In this document: one piece after another, positions 54,947-55,803 of the stretch
Layout: each line of letters starts with the position of its first letter
How positions within the stretch are numbered: position 1 is the stretch's first letter
From: Patulibacter sp.
Lineage (GTDB): Bacteria; Actinomycetota; Thermoleophilia; Solirubrobacterales; Solirubrobacteraceae
Direction: 5' to 3'
Length of the DNA: 55,803 bases
NCBI RefSeq assembly: GCF_030655195.1
Contig: NZ_JAURWA010000151.1
Span: 1 to 55,803 of the forward strand
Notes under the pieces: generated by a model
Seen by the model: the letters and a program-made list of their open reading frames with translations, nothing else
The model's database searches: none
What the model was told of the DNA's origin: nothing
Program-made: the position numbers and the translations under genes

Positions 54947-55717
54947 TCAGTCACCGGGCGGGTAGTCATTGCCCCGTGCGGCCTCGGCGGCCGCGCGGCG
55001 GCGGCCCAGCACGATCAGCCCGATCGCCGCGATCAGGATGAGCGGGACGCTGGCGATCGCCCACCACGGCGCACCGTCCTCCTCGCCGGAGACGTCGACG
55101 ATCCGGCCCTCGCCGGCCTCGGGACCGGCCGCCGCGGTGTCGTCCGTCGTGGTGGCCGGCGCCTCGCCGGTGGTCGTGTCCGTCGCGGTGCCGGGGGAGG
55201 TGCCGCCGGAGGCCGGTGCGTCGTCGCCCGACGCGGCCTGCTCGTCACCGTCTGCCCCCGTCGCGCCGCCGCCCGCGGTCGCCGCGGGGTCCGGGCCGGG
55301 CGGGTTGGCCTCGGCGTTGCTGACCCGCAGGCGCTCGCCCGTGCTCAGGCGGACGACGGCGGAGACGTCCCACGAGCGCCAGTCGCCGCGGTCGGCGGTC
55401 GGGACGTCGGTGTGGGCGATGCCCGCCGCGTCGCGGGTCGTCGTCGCCCGGAAGGTCTCGCCGCCGGCGGGGCGGATCCAGTAGGTGACGGTCGCGCCCT
55501 CGCCGGTGCCGCGGCCCTCGATCGTGGTCGAGACGTCGATGGCCTCGCGGCCGGCCGGGGTCTGCGTCTCGGCGGCGTTGACGAGGATCTTCACGCCATC
55601 GCCGCCGCCCTCGGCGATCGTCGTGCCGCCGTGCGCGCCGGCCGGGGACGCGGCGCCGAGCGCGGCGATCCCGGTCAGGGCGACGACGAGGAGCGGGCGG
55701 AGGGCCGCGGTGCGCAT
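54947..55717 (-). CDS. Secreted/membrane CopC-like protein with C-terminal anchor
   Basis: 256 residues from ATG 55717. A signal peptide (1-28, AGA cleavage) would give a mature N-terminal His (HGGTTI), as in CopC and related copper proteins. A beta-rich domain (about 30-145) follows, then a Thr/Ala/Gly-rich linker, then one transmembrane helix (about 218-238) and a basic tail. The CopC/YcnI resemblance is my inference. It converges with the GT39-like gene. A longer frame to 55780 is possible but starts before the signal peptide. Confidence 0.75.
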   Translation of the reverse strand: MRTAALRPLLVVALTGIAALGAASPAGAHGGTTIAEGGGDGVKILVNAAETQTPAGREAIDVSTTIEGRGTGEGATVTYWIRPAGGETFRATTTRDAAGIAHTDVPTADRGDWRSWDVSAVVRLSTGERLRVSNAEANPPGPDPAATAGGGATGADGDEQAASGDDAPASGGTSPGTATDTTTGEAPATTTDDTAAAGPEAGEGRIVDVSGEEDGAPWWAIASVPLILIAAIGLIVLGRRRAAAEAARGNDYPPGD

Positions 55718-55783
55718 CGGCCCATGCTGACAGGCGACCACGGCGGCTCGCGTCGCGTGGCGCGGGCGGCCGACGGGCACGGG

Positions 55784-55803
55784 GCCGCGCCGGCCGGCGC
55801 GGC
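55784..55803. repeat. 20-base perfect palindrome at window end
   Basis: Self-complementary GC-only sequence ending exactly at the window edge. It could be a terminator of a gene beyond the window. The preceding 55718-55783 holds no gene. Confidence 0.5.

Overview
This is a very GC-rich chromosomal segment spanning a bacterial replication-origin region. gyrA, gyrB, a DUF721/DciA-like gene, recF, dnaN and dnaA run leftward. rpmH, rnpA, yidD, yidC, jag and rsmG run rightward, followed by parA and parB with two consensus parS sites. High GC, many GTG/TTG starts, apparently leaderless genes and the gene content suggest a deep-branching actinobacterium. Thermoleophilia/Solirubrobacterales (Patulibacter-like) is my best guess, made without any database search.

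Layout. 1-3.9 kb: partial Ser/Thr kinase, two membrane proteins, an HNH protein. 3.9-4.6 kb: gene-poor gap with several hairpins and an extended 16S-tail complement. 4.6-14.5 kb: gyrase, recF, dnaN, dnaA, with a candidate oriC between dnaN and dnaA. 14.7-20.5 kb: rpmH to rsmG, a VOC protein, the parS region, parAB. 20.6-24 kb: tRNA-Ile, a DUF151 nuclease, ddl and an aminotransferase. 24-28.7 kb: a tightly packed membrane cluster (DUF4126, alkaline-phosphatase-superfamily phosphodiesterase, GtrA, polytopic membrane protein). 28.7-30 kb: YmdB-like phosphodiesterase and a TPR protein. 30.2-34.6 kb: a tetrapyrrole cluster, hemB - fused tandem siroheme-decarboxylase-like protein - hemL. 34.7-37 kb: a menaquinol-cytochrome c reductase of b6/subunit IV-cytochrome c design. 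37.2-41.1 kb: polyprenyl synthase, tatA, tatC, a TPR-like protein, tRNA-Lys. 41.3-45.4 kb: a processive GT2 synthase coupled to a GH18-like hydrolase. 45.6-52.3 kb: SRAP protein and a surface-polysaccharide export cluster (GT4, coiled-coil protein, ABC exporter, sugar-phosphate transferase, UDP-xylose synthase-like). 52.3-55.7 kb: small Cys-rich protein, ferritin, GT39-like protein and a secreted CopC-like protein.

How the parts work together. Replication, segregation, tRNA and envelope-insertion genes form the conserved core. The hem cluster makes tetrapyrroles next to a heme-dependent respiratory complex, and the polyprenyl synthase may supply the menaquinone side chain. Three separate envelope-glycan loci suggest substantial investment in surface polymers.

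Most notable points: an Asn in GyrB where quinolone-susceptible enzymes carry Asp, together with Ala at the GyrA Ser83 position; a phosphodiesterase with no ATG, GTG or TTG ahead of its conserved core, in frame with the upstream gene across one TAG; the fused siroheme-decarboxylase-like gene between hemB and hemL; the GT2/GH18 pair; and the unexplained RNA-like element between gyrA and the HNH gene. All family calls come from motifs read by eye.
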